Below are positions 17,120 through 26,180 of a stretch of DNA of 64,000 nucleotides, piece by piece. This DNA comes from an uncultured Clostridium sp. Its GTDB lineage: Bacteria; Bacillota; Clostridia; TANB77; CAG-508. Each line of letters opens with the position of its first letter. Positions within the stretch are counted from its first letter, which is position 1. The position numbers and the translations under genes were made by a program. Location: NCBI GenBank assembly GCA_947368535.1, contig CANBHY010000003.1, forward strand, positions 122,431 to 186,430. Reading direction: 5' to 3'. The notes below the pieces were generated by a model that made no database searches, was not told the DNA's origin, and was given only the letters and a program-made list of their open reading frames with translations.

Positions 17120-18763
17120 ATGAGAATTACTTATGAAGAAAAAATTTTTGAAGCTAGCGAACCTGTTAAAGTTAATGAAATTTTAAAAGAAGATATTACT
17201 GAAAAACATATTGCATGTGTTGTTAATAACCAAGTTCATGCTTTAGATTATGAAATAAGAGAAGATGCTAAAGTAGAACTATTAGATATAAATTCAAAAG
17301 ATGGTAGAAATGTATATATACGAGGAGTAATGTTTATAATGGGTAAGGCTTTTTCTGAATGCTATCCTAAAGCATTACTTACTGTAAACTATCAGCTTCA
17401 TAATTCTATGTTTTGCCAAATAGATAATATGAAGGTTTCTGATGAAATGATAGATAATGTTCGTGAAAAAATGAAAGAAATTATTAAGGCGGATTTACCT
17501 ATTACTAAAACAGTTATGAGTGTAGAAGAAGCAAAAGCTTTTTATACACATAGTAAGAGTGCAAATGGTAGATTTCAGATAAATAATCATGCTAAAGAAG
17601 TTTCTTTATATTTTTGTGGAGATTATTTTAACTATTTATATGGAACAATGCCACTTTCTACTGGAATGATGAAAATATTCGAAATACAAAAGTATAAAGA
17701 TGGTTATTTAGTACGTTATCCAGATAAAATAGATATGACAAAACTAGGTGAATATAAGGAAACTAAAAAATTACTTTCAACTTTTGATGAATATGACGAT
17801 ATTTATAAATTATTAAATGTTAATACTGTATATAAATTAAATAAAAAGGTTGAAGATGGTGAAATAAATGATTTTATTTTACTTTCAGAAGCATTGCACG
17901 AAAAGAAGATTTCTATATTAGCCGATAAAATTTCTAAAAAATCAGATGTGAAAATGATTTTAATTGCAGGACCTTCTTCTTCTGGAAAAACAACTTTTGC
18001 TAGAAAATTATCATTAGGACTTAGATTAAAGGGAATAAAGCCTGTTACTATTTCTGTTGATAATTACTTTGTTGAAAGAAAAGATAATCCAAGAGATGAA
18101 TATGGAAATTACGATTTTGAATGTATAGAGGCTATTGATTTAGAATTATTTAATGATCATTTAGTTAGACTTTTAAATGGCGAAACAGTTGAAGTTCCCA
18201 GATTTGATTTTAAAGTAGGTACTAAAGTATATGATGGTACAACAATGTCACTAAAAAAAGATGAAATTTTAGTTATTGAAGGAATTCATTGTTTAAATGA
18301 CAGGTTAACAAAAGCTATTCCAAAAGAAGAGAAAGTTAAAATATATATTAGTGATTTAACAGTTTTAAATATAGATTATTTTAATAGAATTTCTACTACT
18401 GATACTAGACTTATAAGAAGAATTGTTAGAGATTATAAATACAGAGGTTATGATGCTTTGAGTACGTTACAAACATGGTATTCTGTAAATAGAGGAGAAG
18501 AAAAATATATTTATCCATATCAAGAAGAAGCAGATTACATGTTTAATTCTTCGCTTATTTATGAACTTGCTGCAGAAAAGAAATATGCAGTACCATTATT
18601 AAAACAAATTGACAGTACTCATAAGGAATATGGAGAAGCCCAAAGGTTAATTCAATTTTTAGAATACTTTGAGGATATCCCTGATGATGATATTCCTAAT
18701 ACATCCTTACTTAGAGAATTTATTGGTGGTAGTATATATCATAAGGAGAATAAGAAAAAATAA
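17120..18763 (+). CDS. Nucleoside kinase with TGS-like N-terminus (uridine kinase family)
   Basis: About 547 residues. The N-terminal 60 residues resemble a TGS domain, followed by a ThrRS-second-domain-like region (YFNYLYGTMPLSTGMM and neighbours). The C-terminal part is a phosphoribulokinase/uridine kinase domain with Walker A GPSSSGKTTFARKL at about 284 and the VEGIHCLND strand. The proposed reaction is phosphorylation of a nucleoside, probably uridine. This fusion is known in Clostridia. ATG 17120 follows AAAGGAAAG; an upstream in-frame ATG at 17102 lacks a ribosome binding site. The stop overlaps the next start (TAATG), implying coupling. Confidence 0.88.
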   Translation: MRITYEEKIFEASEPVKVNEILKEDITEKHIACVVNNQVHALDYEIREDAKVELLDINSKDGRNVYIRGVMFIMGKAFSECYPKALLTVNYQLHNSMFCQIDNMKVSDEMIDNVREKMKEIIKADLPITKTVMSVEEAKAFYTHSKSANGRFQINNHAKEVSLYFCGDYFNYLYGTMPLSTGMMKIFEIQKYKDGYLVRYPDKIDMTKLGEYKETKKLLSTFDEYDDIYKLLNVNTVYKLNKKVEDGEINDFILLSEALHEKKISILADKISKKSDVKMILIAGPSSSGKTTFARKLSLGLRLKGIKPVTISVDNYFVERKDNPRDEYGNYDFECIEAIDLELFNDHLVRLLNGETVEVPRFDFKVGTKVYDGTTMSLKKDEILVIEGIHCLNDRLTKAIPKEEKVKIYISDLTVLNIDYFNRISTTDTRLIRRIVRDYKYRGYDALSTLQTWYSVNRGEEKYIYPYQEEADYMFNSSLIYELAAEKKYAVPLLKQIDSTHKEYGEAQRLIQFLEYFEDIPDDDIPNTSLLREFIGGSIYHKENKKK

Positions 18764-19068
18764 TGCCAAATTTTGTTGTAATTGATGAACAATTTGTATG
18801 TGAAAATTGTGGATTTAATGTACCTAAACTTGGATATTCTTGTAGAAATCATTGTCCTAAATGTTTACATTCGAAACACGTAGATAAAAATCCAGGAGAT
18901 AGAGAAGAAGAATGTCATGGTGATTTAGAGCCAGTTGGACTTGAAATTGGAAAAAAAGGATATGTTATAGTATTTAAATGTAAGAAATGTGGAATGATTA
19001 GAAAAAATAAGGCTGCAGAAGATGATGACATGGATTTACTTATAAATTTGAGTACAAAACAATTTTAA
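18763..19068 (+). CDS. RNHCP domain protein
   Basis: A 101-residue cysteine-rich protein. It has CENCGF near the start, then the family's namesake RNHCPKCLHSKHVD (here CRNHCPKC), a GDREEECHG turn, and a second CKKCG pair, giving a probable two-zinc fold. Its biological role is not known. Its ATG overlaps the stop of the kinase by one base, so it is the last gene of that unit, before a strong terminator. Confidence 0.9.
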   Translation: MPNFVVIDEQFVCENCGFNVPKLGYSCRNHCPKCLHSKHVDKNPGDREEECHGDLEPVGLEIGKKGYVIVFKCKKCGMIRKNKAAEDDDMDLLINLSTKQF

Positions 19069-19073
19069 ATTTG

Positions 19074-19104
19074 AGAGTATGCTTTTTAAAGTGTACTCTT
19101 TTTT
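19074..19104 (+). terminator. Intrinsic terminator after the RNHCP gene
   Basis: A 9-bp stem with two G-U pairs (19074-19082 with 19091-19099), an 8-nt loop, and six U. Confidence 0.85.
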
Positions 19105-19119
19105 AGGTAACGACCTAAG

Positions 19120-19148
19120 TTGACATAATACAAAAAATAAGGTATAAT
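19120..19148 (+). promoter_or_regulatory. Perfect consensus promoter of GC-rich unit C
   Basis: TTGACA (19120-19125), 17-bp spacer, TATAAT (19143-19148): the exact sigma-A consensus, the strongest promoter in the window. Confidence 0.9.
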
Positions 19149-19180
19149 AGAAGAGCAAAAAACATTAGGAGGTGTACATT

Positions 19181-19675
19181 ATGTACCAAAAAGAGACTTT
19201 AGCAACAAGTGGACAGGATTTTGCAGTATTGGTGTGTAAGAACAAGAAAGGCCTTCGGGACTTTCGGATCTTTCATCAGGACGAGCATTCCGTCGATGTA
19301 GGGTACTCCCTGGTCGATGTGCGGACACCTGTGATCCTGCAGTACGTCAAAAATAAAATCAGGATGCAGCACCGGACGTATTACGTTCTGGACCTGAAAA
19401 AGGGAAAGATCTTCCGGGCTGATGCGGTGATCTCATGGGCGCGGTTCGACAAGAAGTGTGACAAATATGCCATTATCTTGGCTGAGTACACGGAGGCCGA
19501 GTTCCGCATCGATGAAGGAGAACGATTCCTGAGCTGTAAGAACGTGCTGGGCGACAAGGCCTACTGGAATACCAAAGAGTTGGTCGATGAGGAAAACATG
19601 CCGGGCTCGATTCATGTTCTGGATTTAAAGGAAAGGAAGGTGCATAAGTTGCCGCAGCTGATTTTCTTGAATTAG
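19181..19675 (+). CDS. Orphan protein of GC-rich unit C
   Basis: A 164-residue, soluble, strand-rich protein with no family I recognise and no signal peptide. Start ATG 19181 is 6 nt after TAGGAGGTG; an in-frame GTG at 19172 overlaps that site and is rejected. G+C is far above the surroundings (31 of 60 bases at 19261-19320). Six CGG codons occur, along with CTG, ATC and GTC codons that native genes avoid. It stands alone between a native terminator and a convergent gene, under a perfect consensus promoter, and is followed by a very stable hairpin. It should be highly transcribed if the host is as AT-rich as the flanks suggest. Confidence 0.75.
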   Translation: MYQKETLATSGQDFAVLVCKNKKGLRDFRIFHQDEHSVDVGYSLVDVRTPVILQYVKNKIRMQHRTYYVLDLKKGKIFRADAVISWARFDKKCDKYAIILAEYTEAEFRIDEGERFLSCKNVLGDKAYWNTKELVDEENMPGSIHVLDLKERKVHKLPQLIFLN

Positions 19676-19690
19676 GCTGTGAAAAATGTG

Positions 19691-19719
19691 GGGGGCCCCG
19701 GCGTAAAGCTGGGGCCCCC
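19691..19719 (+). terminator. Very GC-rich hairpin after unit C
   Basis: GGGGGCCCC (19691-19699) pairs with GGGGCCCCC (19711-19719), extended by a G-U and two G-C pairs, around the loop GTAAA. There is no U run afterwards. It lies between convergent genes and may work on both strands. Confidence 0.65.
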
Positions 19720-19748
19720 TGTGCGTTAAGAATATAAATTTCTATAGA

Positions 19749-22166
19749 TTAAATTTCTTTATTAAGATTAGCAGTTGTGTAATTGACACCTTCTAATCTA
19801 GTGCCATTTTTTATTGTTTCTATAATGTTTTGTATTTGTTCTATGGATTCATCTAAAATATCAATTCTAAGAGATATTTCTTTATCAAATTCATTTGGCG
19901 AGATTGAAGTTATTTTTGAATTATATAATGTAGAAACAGTTTGTATGTTGTCTGGAATTATTGGAAACATAAAGTTCATTCTATCTTTTAAGTAATATTT
20001 ATTGGATGTTTTACATTTCATATCACAACCAGGATAGCATCTATTACTTTTTCCAAGTGGGCAATAGTTCATATTCATTAAAGGAGCTCTACCATAACAG
20101 ATAATTTCATGGTTAGCATTATTAGTTAGTTCATTTATGCATTCTTTGTTAAGTTCAGGAGAAATAGTAAATGTGTTAATTCCTAAATCTAATAGTTCTT
20201 TTATTGTATATTTATTAAAAATATTAAAAGTATAATTAGCTACAAAATTAAAATCTTTAGAATTAAATGACTTTAAAAATCTAAAGTTTGAAATATTAGA
20301 AAGAACAAATCCTTTAATCTTATATTGATCTATAGTATTTTCAATCTTTGAAGATAAAAGATTGATATAGTTTGTTTTAATTATTGTAGGTAAATAAATG
20401 TATATATTAAAATTACTAGAAAGAGTTTTTATAGTTTTTTCATATTTTTTATTTGTAAAATATTTTAGTGGAATATAGATATTATCAAGTCCTGAAAGTT
20501 TAGAATAATCTTTGTTTGTATCTAATTCGTTTAATAGCATAGATATAGTATTGTTAGTTTTAGTATGATTTAAATTGATTGGTTTTAAATTAGAACTACT
20601 AGTTCTTCTAATTTTATTTTTAGCAAAATCTTCTACTAGAGATAAAGCCGTTCGTCTAAGGTCATTTAGTGATTTTATATTAGGTAAAAATGTATTTTCA
20701 TCTAGTTTTACTTTTATATTTTTAAAATAATATGGTGTATTAGTTGTTTTAGAAATTTGTGAAACTATTTTTTCTTTTTCTAATGGATGATTTATAGAGT
20801 CGGTAGGGATTGTATCTATTTCACAATATATATCTAATTTTCTATAGATTTCTAAATCACATGCAGAACTTATATGTATAGAAATAGGTGTATTTTTAAT
20901 CACCTTTATTTCACAATTTAATGGTATTTTTTTAGTTTGAATATCATTCTCAAAAGAAGAGAGACTTTCAATATTTAATTTTTTTGAAGACATTTTGAAA
21001 ACTTTGTCTCCAACTTTTATTTTTCCTTTCATTCTTCCGATAGTTACAAAATCATCGATATTAGCTGATTTGACATTTTGTTTATTTTTTATTAGTTCGG
21101 ATATAGTATATGTTCCTGATTCATTTTCAGTGGAAATTGTATCGCCAATTTCTAGAGGTTCATTTAGATTTAAAGTGATTAATCCTTTAGACTGATTAAA
21201 TTTTGCAATATGTCCTAAAAATAATCCCATATTATTTGGCTTTTCGGAAAAAATTAAGTTAGTATTTGATTTACTATTAAGATGACCAGCAGAAAAATTT
21301 CCACGATTAAATACTTGCATTAAATTTTTTTTGTCTTGTGCATCAATTTTATAATTTTTTTCAGAAAAATATAGATCAATATATTTTCTGTAAATTTTTG
21401 TTACTGTTGCTACATATTCAGGGTTTTTCATTCTGCCTTCAATTTTAAAACATTTAACGCCACAAGAAATAAGTCTAGAAAGATATTCTAAACTGCACAT
21501 GTCACGAGGACTTAAAAGATAACCTTTGTCTAAAATTTTATTATCATTTTCTATTAATTCGTAAGGAAGTCTACATCCTTGGGCGCAAGTTCCTCTATTT
21601 CCAGAACGGCCACCAATAATGCTAGAAAATAGACATTGACCAGAGTATGATATGCATAAGGCTCCATGAATAAAGCATTCAATTTCAATGTTACAATTAT
21701 TAGTTATATATTCAATTTCTTCGATAGATAATTCTCTAGAAAGAACTACTCTTTTAAAACCAAGTTCTTGTAATTCAAGAGCACCTTGTAAGTTATGTAT
21801 AGACATTTGGGTGCTACCATGTATAGGTAAGTCGGGAAAGGCTTTTATTAAAGCTTTTGCTAAACCAAGATCTTGTACAATTATAGCGTCAATTCCATAT
21901 TCATAGGCTTTTTTTGCTAAATTAAAAGCTTCTTCAAATTCATTATCTTTTATCAAAATATTTAGAGTTAAATGTGTTTTTACTCCACGAAGTTTACAAT
22001 ATTCGATTGCTTTTTGCAATTCGTTATCATCAAAATTTTTAGCTGAAGCTCTGGCACTAAATAAATTACTACCTAAGTAAATAGAATCAGCTCCATTTTG
22101 AACAGCAGCTTTTAAGCATTCAAAATCTCCAGCTGGTGATAACAATTCAGGTTTTATAATATTCAT
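19749..22166 (-). CDS. Peptidase U32 family protein
   Basis: An 805-residue protein of the U32 family. Members include the collagenase-like PrtC group and RNA-hydroxylation enzymes such as RlhA; which activity applies here is open. The opening ELLSPAGDFECLKAAVQNGA and the signature region ECFIHGALCISYSGQC, followed by SGNRGTCAQGCRLPY, are clear, with the conserved cysteines intact. The C-terminal half has the DUF3656-like extension and a second Cys group (CPLGKSNRCYPGCDMKCK). The start at 22166 follows AAGGGG. It is the only gene on its strand here, convergent with unit C. Confidence 0.93.
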   Translation of the reverse strand: MNIIKPELLSPAGDFECLKAAVQNGADSIYLGSNLFSARASAKNFDDNELQKAIEYCKLRGVKTHLTLNILIKDNEFEEAFNLAKKAYEYGIDAIIVQDLGLAKALIKAFPDLPIHGSTQMSIHNLQGALELQELGFKRVVLSRELSIEEIEYITNNCNIEIECFIHGALCISYSGQCLFSSIIGGRSGNRGTCAQGCRLPYELIENDNKILDKGYLLSPRDMCSLEYLSRLISCGVKCFKIEGRMKNPEYVATVTKIYRKYIDLYFSEKNYKIDAQDKKNLMQVFNRGNFSAGHLNSKSNTNLIFSEKPNNMGLFLGHIAKFNQSKGLITLNLNEPLEIGDTISTENESGTYTISELIKNKQNVKSANIDDFVTIGRMKGKIKVGDKVFKMSSKKLNIESLSSFENDIQTKKIPLNCEIKVIKNTPISIHISSACDLEIYRKLDIYCEIDTIPTDSINHPLEKEKIVSQISKTTNTPYYFKNIKVKLDENTFLPNIKSLNDLRRTALSLVEDFAKNKIRRTSSSNLKPINLNHTKTNNTISMLLNELDTNKDYSKLSGLDNIYIPLKYFTNKKYEKTIKTLSSNFNIYIYLPTIIKTNYINLLSSKIENTIDQYKIKGFVLSNISNFRFLKSFNSKDFNFVANYTFNIFNKYTIKELLDLGINTFTISPELNKECINELTNNANHEIICYGRAPLMNMNYCPLGKSNRCYPGCDMKCKTSNKYYLKDRMNFMFPIIPDNIQTVSTLYNSKITSISPNEFDKEISLRIDILDESIEQIQNIIETIKNGTRLEGVNYTTANLNKEI

Positions 22167-22320
22167 TGAATTCCCCTTAAAAATATATTTAATAAGATTA
22201 TATCACAAATGGAAAGTGTTTGTTTTATAAAGTGTAAAAAATTAGAAGTTATTATATAGAAAAGTTGGAAAAAGATGGTTAATAGTACTTTTCTGATAGG
22301 AAAATGTAATATTTTTGTTA

Positions 22321-22349
22321 TTGAATAAGAAATTTGTATAAGATATACT
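22321..22349 (+). promoter_or_regulatory. Sigma-A promoter of the glucosaminidase pair
   Basis: TTGAAT (22321-22326), 17-bp spacer, TATACT (22344-22349). Confidence 0.6.
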
Positions 22350-22392
22350 GTTTTTGAATAAAATTGTCTTACTTTGCGATTAGGAGGAATGA

Positions 22393-24153
22393 ATGAAAAA
22401 AATAAGTATTAAATTTTTAAGCCTTATTTTAATATTTGTAGTTTTATTTACTTTTTTTCAAATGTATTTTATTAAAAATGAAGTATATGCTAGAAGTGCA
22501 CAATATACACAATATATAAAATCTGGAATAAGTGCTTTTCCAGAGAGTTATCAAAAGAAACTTGCTTATTTAAAATACTTACATCCAAATTGGGAATTTA
22601 AAGCTTATTATACAGGAATAGACTGGGAAGAATTAGTTTCTACTGAAAATGAAAACTCAGAAATGAAAAATACTATACATAAAGGAAGTTTATTAGATCC
22701 AAAAGGTTTATGTAGATGTGGGACTCAAGGAGATAGCGGATATTATGATGCTTCTAATTTAATGGTTAGATATTATATAGATCCTAGAAACTTCTTAGGT
22801 GAAGCTATGGTATTTCAATTTTTAGATTTATCAAGTGGAACTGGAATTACTAGAGATGTAGTTTTATCTGCAACTAGAGGAACATATTTAGAAAAATATA
22901 CAGATAGTATTTTAAAAGCTGCTTCTGAAGCTCAAATTAATCCATTACATATTGTTGCAACTATTTTTCAAGAACTAGGTTCTACTGGAACACCAAGAGC
23001 AATTTCAGGTACAGTAAGTGGATATGAGGGTTATTACAATTTTTATAATTATGGTGCTACTGATGGTGCAGGAGCTGTTGAAAGAGGATTAGCAAAAGCT
23101 AAAGAATTAGGGTGGAATAATCCAGAATATGCTTTAGTAGATGGAGCAAAAAGAGTTTTAGCAAATGGATATATTTCAGCTGGACAAACAACAAAGTATT
23201 TTTATAAATTTGATGTTGTTGGAAATGAGATTTTGACAGAAGCAATGGGAAATAAAACATATAGTAGTGATAAATTTTATAGTCATCAATATATGACTAA
23301 TGTTAGAGATCCGGCAAGTCAGGCAGGTTCTTTATATGATATTTATGCAGATAATGGAATTTTAGATGCTAAATTAACTTTTTTAATTCCTGTTTATAAT
23401 AATATGCCAGCGTCAAATAGCAAGCCTACATCATTAACAGCTAATGATGGTCAACTATATTATATAAATAGTATGAAAAAATATGGTATTCAATTTAGAA
23501 ATTCACCAGGTGGAGCTAGTTTAGGAAATTTATATAAAGATACTATTGTGGCTGTTATAGGAAATTCTGGTTCATGGTCTAAAGTAAAAATATATGGAAC
23601 AAGTAATTTTAATACTTCTACTAGACAATGGAATTATGTTACATATACTGGATGGGTTTCAACAGAATATTTAGCTAAGGTTGGAACTGATGTACCAGAT
23701 TATAGAGATCAAGTAGATATGGGTAGTGGTGGAAGTACACCAGTTAATCCAACTGATGTTTATGGAAAAGCAGATATTAAATTAGAGAAAAGTAATGCTA
23801 TTGTAACACCTGCAACAACTGTAAAAAATATGAAAGAGAAATATCCAAATTGTGTGATAAAAAAGGCAGATGGTATAACAATAGATGATGAAAAAGCTGG
23901 AATACCAACTGGAGCTAAAATAACAATTAATGGAACTACATATACAGCTGTTAAGTATGCTGATTCAAATGGAGATGGAATAATAAATTCAGGTGATTTA
24001 TTAAAAATACAAAAACACTTATTAAATGTCGTACCAATAACGGATCCAAATTTTATAAGTGCAGCTGATGTTACAAAAGATGGAACAATAAATTCAGGTG
24101 ATTTATTGAAAATTCAAAAATATTTATTACGAGTATCAGACATAGAATTATAA
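22393..24153 (+). CDS. Secreted glucosaminidase with SH3-like and dockerin repeats
   Basis: 586 residues. A signal peptide (about 1-34) is followed by a glucosaminidase-type domain (about 45-330) that opens with the HPNWEFKAYYTGIDW motif common in clostridial endo-beta-N-acetylglucosaminidases and has the likely catalytic Glu in IFQELGSTG. An SH3b-like segment (about 345-435) follows. The C-terminus ends in two dockerin-type calcium repeats, DSNGDGIINSGDLLKIQKHL (about 522) and DVTKDGTINSGDLLKIQKYL (about 560). It should cut peptidoglycan glycan strands outside the cell and dock to a cohesin-like partner. The next gene, 11 bp away with its own AAAGGAGGT, is the obvious candidate partner. Confidence 0.9.
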   Translation: MKKISIKFLSLILIFVVLFTFFQMYFIKNEVYARSAQYTQYIKSGISAFPESYQKKLAYLKYLHPNWEFKAYYTGIDWEELVSTENENSEMKNTIHKGSLLDPKGLCRCGTQGDSGYYDASNLMVRYYIDPRNFLGEAMVFQFLDLSSGTGITRDVVLSATRGTYLEKYTDSILKAASEAQINPLHIVATIFQELGSTGTPRAISGTVSGYEGYYNFYNYGATDGAGAVERGLAKAKELGWNNPEYALVDGAKRVLANGYISAGQTTKYFYKFDVVGNEILTEAMGNKTYSSDKFYSHQYMTNVRDPASQAGSLYDIYADNGILDAKLTFLIPVYNNMPASNSKPTSLTANDGQLYYINSMKKYGIQFRNSPGGASLGNLYKDTIVAVIGNSGSWSKVKIYGTSNFNTSTRQWNYVTYTGWVSTEYLAKVGTDVPDYRDQVDMGSGGSTPVNPTDVYGKADIKLEKSNAIVTPATTVKNMKEKYPNCVIKKADGITIDDEKAGIPTGAKITINGTTYTAVKYADSNGDGIINSGDLLKIQKHLLNVVPITDPNFISAADVTKDGTINSGDLLKIQKYLLRVSDIEL

Positions 24154-24164
24154 AGGAGGTTTAG

Positions 24165-25733
24165 ATGAGAAAAACAAAGAGAATTTTAGTTTTATCAGGA
24201 ATATTTTTTGCAATAGCGGTTATATTGAATTTTAATAAACTATATGCAGCTAGTGCGACCATTACTGGTAGTCAAACAGTAACTCAAGGAAGTTCTGTAA
24301 CAGTAACAGGAAGTGTTAATGCAGGAGCATGGAATATGAAATTAGTTGGAGCAGGACAAACTAAAGGACTAGCAGGACAAACAGATACTACTGGAAATAA
24401 AGGAGCAAGTACAAGTATTACTTTTACAGCTTCTACAATTGGTTCATATACTTTTACTTTTTCTGGTGATATAACTGATTATAATACTGATGCAACTACA
24501 TATCCAAGTCAAACTTGTACTATAACTGTTGTTGCTGCAAGTTCTAGTGGAAATAATGGTGGTGGAATAATTAATAATGGAAATTCATCATCAGGAGGAA
24601 ACAATACTACTAATAATACAAATCAATCTGGACCTAAAATTACAAGTTTAGGAATAACACCTCTTGAATATGATTTTAATAATTTTAAAGTGGGTGCTCC
24701 AACTGGTAGTACTTATTATGCAAAAGTACCAAATGAAGTTACTTCAATATCAATATATGCTAATGGCGCAACTTCTGGGACAGGAACGAAAACATTAAAA
24801 GAAGGTACAAATAAATTTACTGTTTCAAATGGAACATATACTTATTATATAAATGTAACTAGAGCTACTTTAGATGGAGAAGAACCTGCTAATAAACCAG
24901 ATGATGAAGAACGTGACGAAGATATAGATACAGTTATAGGTCTAAAATCTTTATCTATAGAAGGTTATGAATTTGATAAAGAATTTAAAAGTGATGTATT
25001 TGAGTATAAAGTAAAAGTTGAAGAAGCTTTAACACAGATACAATTAGATCAAATTAAAGAATTAGTAAAAGCAGAAGTAAATGCAGAAAATGTTGAATAT
25101 GAAGTAGTTGCCGAACTTGCTGAAGATGGTGTAGCTACAATAACAATAATAGTTAAAGATGCTGAAAAAGAATATTCAAAATATGTTATAACTTTTGAAG
25201 TAGAAGAAGAGGAATCAGAAGAAATTATTGGTGCAGTTCTTCCAATGCCAAATAAATCAAATCCTACTAGAGGAATGTTTGGTTTAACAGAAGAACAACA
25301 AATATATGCTATTTTAGGTGTTTTTGGAATTACATTTTTAATAGCATTAATATATGCTGTAGTTTCATATGTACAACATAGAAAATTATTAGAATATACC
25401 GAAGAAGATGAGGAAGATAATTTTGAAGATTATTATGGAGAAGATGAAGAAGCACCTTCAGTAATAGAACAGCTATATAAAGATAGAAATTCAGATAGTA
25501 TGGCTGCGGAGCTACAAGAAGAGGATATTCCTAAAAGTCTAAGAAAATACAGCAGTGCTAAAGTAGAAGAATCTGCTGAGAATGTTGGAAAAATTGATGA
25601 TACTGTAAGTAATGTAAGTGAGATTTCTGATAAAGATGAGTCTGATTCAGTAATTGATAGAGCTATAGATTATGAAAGAAAATTATTTAATGCAAGAAGT
25701 TTAAAGAATGGAAGAAGAGCAGGAAAACATTAA
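24165..25733 (+). CDS. Membrane-anchored beta-sandwich protein, possible cohesin-like partner
   Basis: 522 residues. After a signal peptide (about 1-30) comes an Ig/cohesin-like beta domain (about 32-125) with the pattern GSVNAGAWNMKLVGAG...SGDITDYNTD, then a Gly/Ser/Asn linker. Two cadherin-like beta-sandwich segments follow (about 165-240 and 260-345). A single membrane helix (about 383-405) precedes an acidic cytoplasmic tail of about 115 residues. The arrangement places the beta domains outside the cell. Being next to a dockerin-bearing hydrolase suggests that the first domain binds the dockerin; this is inference. The gene ends at a strong terminator. Confidence 0.82.
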   Translation: MRKTKRILVLSGIFFAIAVILNFNKLYAASATITGSQTVTQGSSVTVTGSVNAGAWNMKLVGAGQTKGLAGQTDTTGNKGASTSITFTASTIGSYTFTFSGDITDYNTDATTYPSQTCTITVVAASSSGNNGGGIINNGNSSSGGNNTTNNTNQSGPKITSLGITPLEYDFNNFKVGAPTGSTYYAKVPNEVTSISIYANGATSGTGTKTLKEGTNKFTVSNGTYTYYINVTRATLDGEEPANKPDDEERDEDIDTVIGLKSLSIEGYEFDKEFKSDVFEYKVKVEEALTQIQLDQIKELVKAEVNAENVEYEVVAELAEDGVATITIIVKDAEKEYSKYVITFEVEEEESEEIIGAVLPMPNKSNPTRGMFGLTEEQQIYAILGVFGITFLIALIYAVVSYVQHRKLLEYTEEDEEDNFEDYYGEDEEAPSVIEQLYKDRNSDSMAAELQEEDIPKSLRKYSSAKVEESAENVGKIDDTVSNVSEISDKDESDSVIDRAIDYERKLFNARSLKNGRRAGKH

Positions 25734-25751
25734 TATTTTCATTATTATAAT

Positions 25752-26067
25752 AAAAAAAGCAGAGAATCTTATCTCTGCTTTTTTAGTAGTAGTAAATTTT
25801 GGTATTTATATATCACTTTTTTCTAATATAATTATTATTTTATGTGGCTTTTGTTTGCTAGATTAATTGGGGGCTATACCGTTTAAACTGCAAAGATAAA
25901 CTAAACTATTATAGGCATAAAATAAATTGTAACTCCTTTCTTTTAAAATTGTTAATATTATTTAACGCAAATTAAAATAATATAAATACCAATTTTGTGA
26001 TTTTAGGGAAATATGCATCTTGAATAAAATGCATTAAAAGAAATAAAACGTTAATAAATATTAACTA
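25752..26067 (-). ncRNA. Candidate non-coding RNA in a 497-bp gene-free gap
   Basis: The gap 25734-26230 has no credible protein gene. On the minus strand a TTGTCA-17-TATAAT promoter (26074-26102) faces the bidirectional terminator at 25753, defining a transcript of about 316 nt. Predicted elements include hairpins at 26050-26065 (GTTAAT/ATTAAC), 26014-26033 (TGCAT/ATGCA) and 25951-25966 (GTTAA/TTAAC), and a conserved-looking core at 25862-25920. It lacks the signatures I know for tmRNA, RNase P RNA and SRP RNA. 6S RNA remains possible. Not identified. Confidence 0.4.
25753..25784. terminator. Bidirectional intrinsic terminator
   Basis: GCAGAGA (25759-25765), loop ATCTTA, TCTCTGC (25772-25778), flanked by A7 on the left and T6 on the right. 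It can therefore end transcription from gene 24165 and from the minus-strand candidate RNA. Confidence 0.9.
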
Positions 26068-26073
26068 ATTCAG

Positions 26074-26102
26074 ATTATACTACCAAGAATCTAGAATGAC
26101 AA
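26074..26102 (-). promoter_or_regulatory. Minus-strand promoter of the candidate RNA
   Basis: TTGTCA (26097-26102), 17-bp spacer, TATAAT (26074-26079), read on the minus strand. No minus-strand protein gene follows it. Confidence 0.6.
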
Positions 26103-26180
26103 GCTTTTTTCATCGACATAAAAGTACAAAAAAATCTAAAAAAATAGTAGAGCAATAATAGATTTTTATATGATATTATA

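Noticed and set aside
25860..25940. preQ1-type riboswitch or tmRNA core
   Set aside because: Some A-rich and CTA stretches looked suggestive, but the required stems, the tmRNA tag frame and the T-loop were missing, and no gene follows on either strand in the right position.
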